DNA of 6,988 nucleotides from Bacteroidales bacterium UBA6401 (lineage in GTDB: Bacteria > Bacteroidota > Bacteroidia > Bacteroidales > UBA932): assembly GCA_002438635.1 (NCBI GenBank), contig DJPX01000010.1, forward strand, positions 1 to 6,988. The letters are read 5' to 3'. Positions within the stretch are counted from its first letter, which is position 1. The number at the start of each line of letters is the position of its first letter. Shown piece by piece: positions 5,424 through 6,988 of this stretch. A program made the position numbers and the translations under genes. Under the pieces are notes generated by a model. It saw only the letters and a program-made list of their open reading frames with translations, was not told the origin of the DNA and did not search any database.

Positions 5424-6759
5424 ACTTGCAATAATCGGTGGTGGGCCTGCCGGATATGTAGCCGCACAAAGATTGGCCGCCAAAGGGGAATCCGTCATTC
5501 TTTTCGAAAAAAATGAGCTGGGGGGAGTATGCCTTAATGAAGGATGCATCCCGACCAAAACATTGCTATATAGTGCAAAACTATATGAAAGCATCAAGAA
5601 TGCAGACAAATTCGGAGTTAAGGCTTTGGATCCGGGTTTCGATTACGAAAAAATCTTGGCAAGGAAAGAAAAAGTGGTTAAAAAACTTGTAGGTGCTATA
5701 AAAGCATCCATGCGAGGTCTAGGCGTTACTGTGATTAAAGGAACCGCTATTTTTGATGGCGGAGAAAAGGGCGATTTTAAAATTGTCTGCGAAGGAGAAG
5801 AATATTACGCAGAGAATGTTCTATTATGCACTGGAAGTCATACCTTTAGGCCGAAAATTGATTGGCTCGAAAGTGCAAGCGACAAAGTCATCACAAGCAA
5901 AGAAGCTTTGAAATTAACCGGCTTACCAGACAAAATAGCCATCATCGGGGGCGGGGTTATAGGGATGGAGTTTGCGAGTCTATTTAATGCACTTGGAAGC
6001 CAAGTGAGCATATTCGAAATGCAGAATGAAATACTTGGCTCTTTTGATACCGACATTGCAGCGTCATTAAGAAAAGTTTATGAAGCAAAGGGAGTGAAAT
6101 TCTTCCTAAATGGTGATGAAAGAGGAAAAACCGAGGCTCTTGAAGCAGACTTGATTCTGCTTTGCATTGGCAGAAAGCCGAATGTAACAGGGCTTGGGCT
6201 AGAAACGATTGGGCTAAAAACAGACGAACGCGGTCAAATTGCCGCCGATTCTTTCATGCGCACCGATGTAGATGGCGTATATGCAGCAGGAGATGTTACA
6301 GGCAAATATATGTTAGCTCACGTTGCCAGTAGAGAGGCAGAAGTAGCCGTGAATAATATACTTGGAGTTGCAGACAAAATGAGTTACAGCGCCGTGCCAA
6401 GTGTTGTCTATACGAAGCCTGAATTGGCCTGTGTAGGACTCACAGAAAAAGCAGCCAGGGCACAAAATATTGATTACGAAGTGCGCGCTCTTCCACTTAC
6501 CTATTCTGGCCGATTCGTGGCGGAAACAGAAAGAGAGAATGGGCTCTGCAAAATTATTTATGAGAATGAGTCGCAAAAGGTCCTCGGTATTCAGATTTTA
6601 GGCGGTCCGGCAAGTGAGATAATCAGCACATGCTGCCTTGCCATAGAAAACGAAGTGACCCTTGAAGATCTGCGAGAGACCATCTTTCCTCACCCGAGCG
6701 TGTCGGAGATAATCAAGGAAGTGAGTTGGGTGGATATTATTCAACAAAATTTGCAATAG
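5416..6759 (+). CDS. lpdA: Dihydrolipoyl dehydrogenase (E3, FAD-dependent)
   Basis: This 447-residue cytoplasmic flavoprotein reoxidises the dihydrolipoyl groups of 2-oxoacid dehydrogenase complexes or the glycine cleavage H protein, using NAD+. The FAD-binding GGGPAG motif is at 8-13, the redox disulfide in GGVCLNEGCIPTK gives C39 and C44, and the NAD-binding motif GGGVIGMEFA is at 178-187. The second FAD motif (YAAGDVTG) is at 289-296. The C-terminal dimer domain ends with HPSVSE, supplying the H426-E431 catalytic pair. The segment between the NAD fold (about 226-246) and IGRKPN is shorter than in typical 465-475-residue family members. No E1, E2 or glycine cleavage genes are nearby, so it is probably a shared or stand-alone E3. 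It lies downstream of the hairpin at 5295-5325; no convincing promoter was found in the 90-nt gap. Confidence 0.93.
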   Translation: MFKLAIIGGGPAGYVAAQRLAAKGESVILFEKNELGGVCLNEGCIPTKTLLYSAKLYESIKNADKFGVKALDPGFDYEKILARKEKVVKKLVGAIKASMRGLGVTVIKGTAIFDGGEKGDFKIVCEGEEYYAENVLLCTGSHTFRPKIDWLESASDKVITSKEALKLTGLPDKIAIIGGGVIGMEFASLFNALGSQVSIFEMQNEILGSFDTDIAASLRKVYEAKGVKFFLNGDERGKTEALEADLILLCIGRKPNVTGLGLETIGLKTDERGQIAADSFMRTDVDGVYAAGDVTGKYMLAHVASREAEVAVNNILGVADKMSYSAVPSVVYTKPELACVGLTEKAARAQNIDYEVRALPLTYSGRFVAETERENGLCKIIYENESQKVLGIQILGGPASEIISTCCLAIENEVTLEDLRETIFPHPSVSEIIKEVSWVDIIQQNLQ

Positions 6760-6829
6760 AAGGGTTGTGGATGTGAAAGTGTCGCTCACGTCTTTTGTGT
6801 GTTATTTGAGTCTCTCTTTCGGAGCGAAG

Positions 6830-6988
6830 TTAGCGAGCAAGCAGTTTGTTTATTTCACTTTCGGACATCCCTGTATAAAGGGAAACCTGCTCAATGGGCA
6901 CATGGTTTTTTAGCATGTTTATAGCAATTTCTGCTTTTCCTTCTTCAAGACCTTTTTCTCTTGCGAAGTCTATACAGTTCTGATAATC
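6830..6988 (-). CDS. C-terminal end of an Rpn/PD-(D/E)XK nuclease family transposase-like protein (partial)
   Basis: Read leftward from the right edge, 52 codons end at a TAA (6830-6832). The peptide contains DFAREKGLEEGKAEIAINML, a lysine/glutamate-rich helix, then NHVPIEQVSLYTGMSESEINKLL, a small helix-turn-helix-like tail. This tail is typical of Bacteroidota Rpn family (recombination-promoting nuclease / putative transposase, PDDEXK_2) proteins, which occur as scattered multicopy genes. The nuclease domain lies outside the window and cannot be checked. The gene converges on lpdA with a 70-nt gap in which no strong terminator hairpin was found. Confidence 0.75.
   Translation of the reverse strand, partial: DYQNCIDFAREKGLEEGKAEIAINMLKNHVPIEQVSLYTGMSESEINKLLAR

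Noticed and set aside
5358..5609. Minus-strand frame of 83 codons ending VYGTAIVIKKDE
   Set aside because: Most of it is antisense to the lpdA N-terminus, which is clearly coding. No domain was recognised.
6760..6829. Possible bidirectional terminator between lpdA and the converging Rpn-like gene
   Set aside because: Only 4-bp stems were found (for example GTGA...TCAC and TTCG...CGAA) without a clear U-tract, so no terminator is called.

Overview
The window looks like a chromosomal segment of a Bacteroidales-type member of the Bacteroidota, probably host-associated. The evidence is promoters of the TTTG / TAnnTTTG type, little Shine-Dalgarno sequence before most starts, an RHS-family head of the kind common in this phylum, a CPNC-containing GH20 beta-hexosaminidase, and the tail of an Rpn/PD-(D/E)XK transposase-like protein. 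No species is assigned.

Layout. (1) Positions 1-95, minus strand: a near-perfect Bacteroidota promoter followed by a hairpin and a boxA-like leader. It points off the left edge, most likely into a ribosomal RNA operon whose 16S gene starts outside the window. (2) 404-2437, plus strand: a degraded or phase-switched polymorphic-toxin locus. It holds the secreted N-terminal head of an RHS-repeat protein, broken by an out-of-frame (TA)6 tract and cut off after about 239 residues. Two tandem Imm11 (DUF1629)-type immunity genes follow; the first is intact and the second is out of frame at an A7 tract. The RHS core and the toxin tip are absent. (3) 2490-5284, plus strand: two overlapping short CHR-family (chromate transporter) genes, then a secreted GH20 beta-N-acetylhexosaminidase, closed by a hairpin terminator at 5295-5325. 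(4) 5416-6759, plus strand: a dihydrolipoyl dehydrogenase with no other dehydrogenase-complex subunits beside it. (5) 6830-6988, minus strand: the last 52 codons of an Rpn-like protein running in from the right and converging on lpdA.

How it fits together. The two halves of the CHR transporter probably work as a heterodimer and may be co-transcribed with the hexosaminidase. The metabolic genes look ordinary. The accessory part is the RHS/immunity block between a probable rRNA operon and these genes. It seems to keep immunity without the cognate toxin. Both lesions are single-unit changes in simple repeats (one TA too many, one A too many), which fits slipped-strand switching, recent decay or sequencing error. 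Raw reads or related genomes would separate these.
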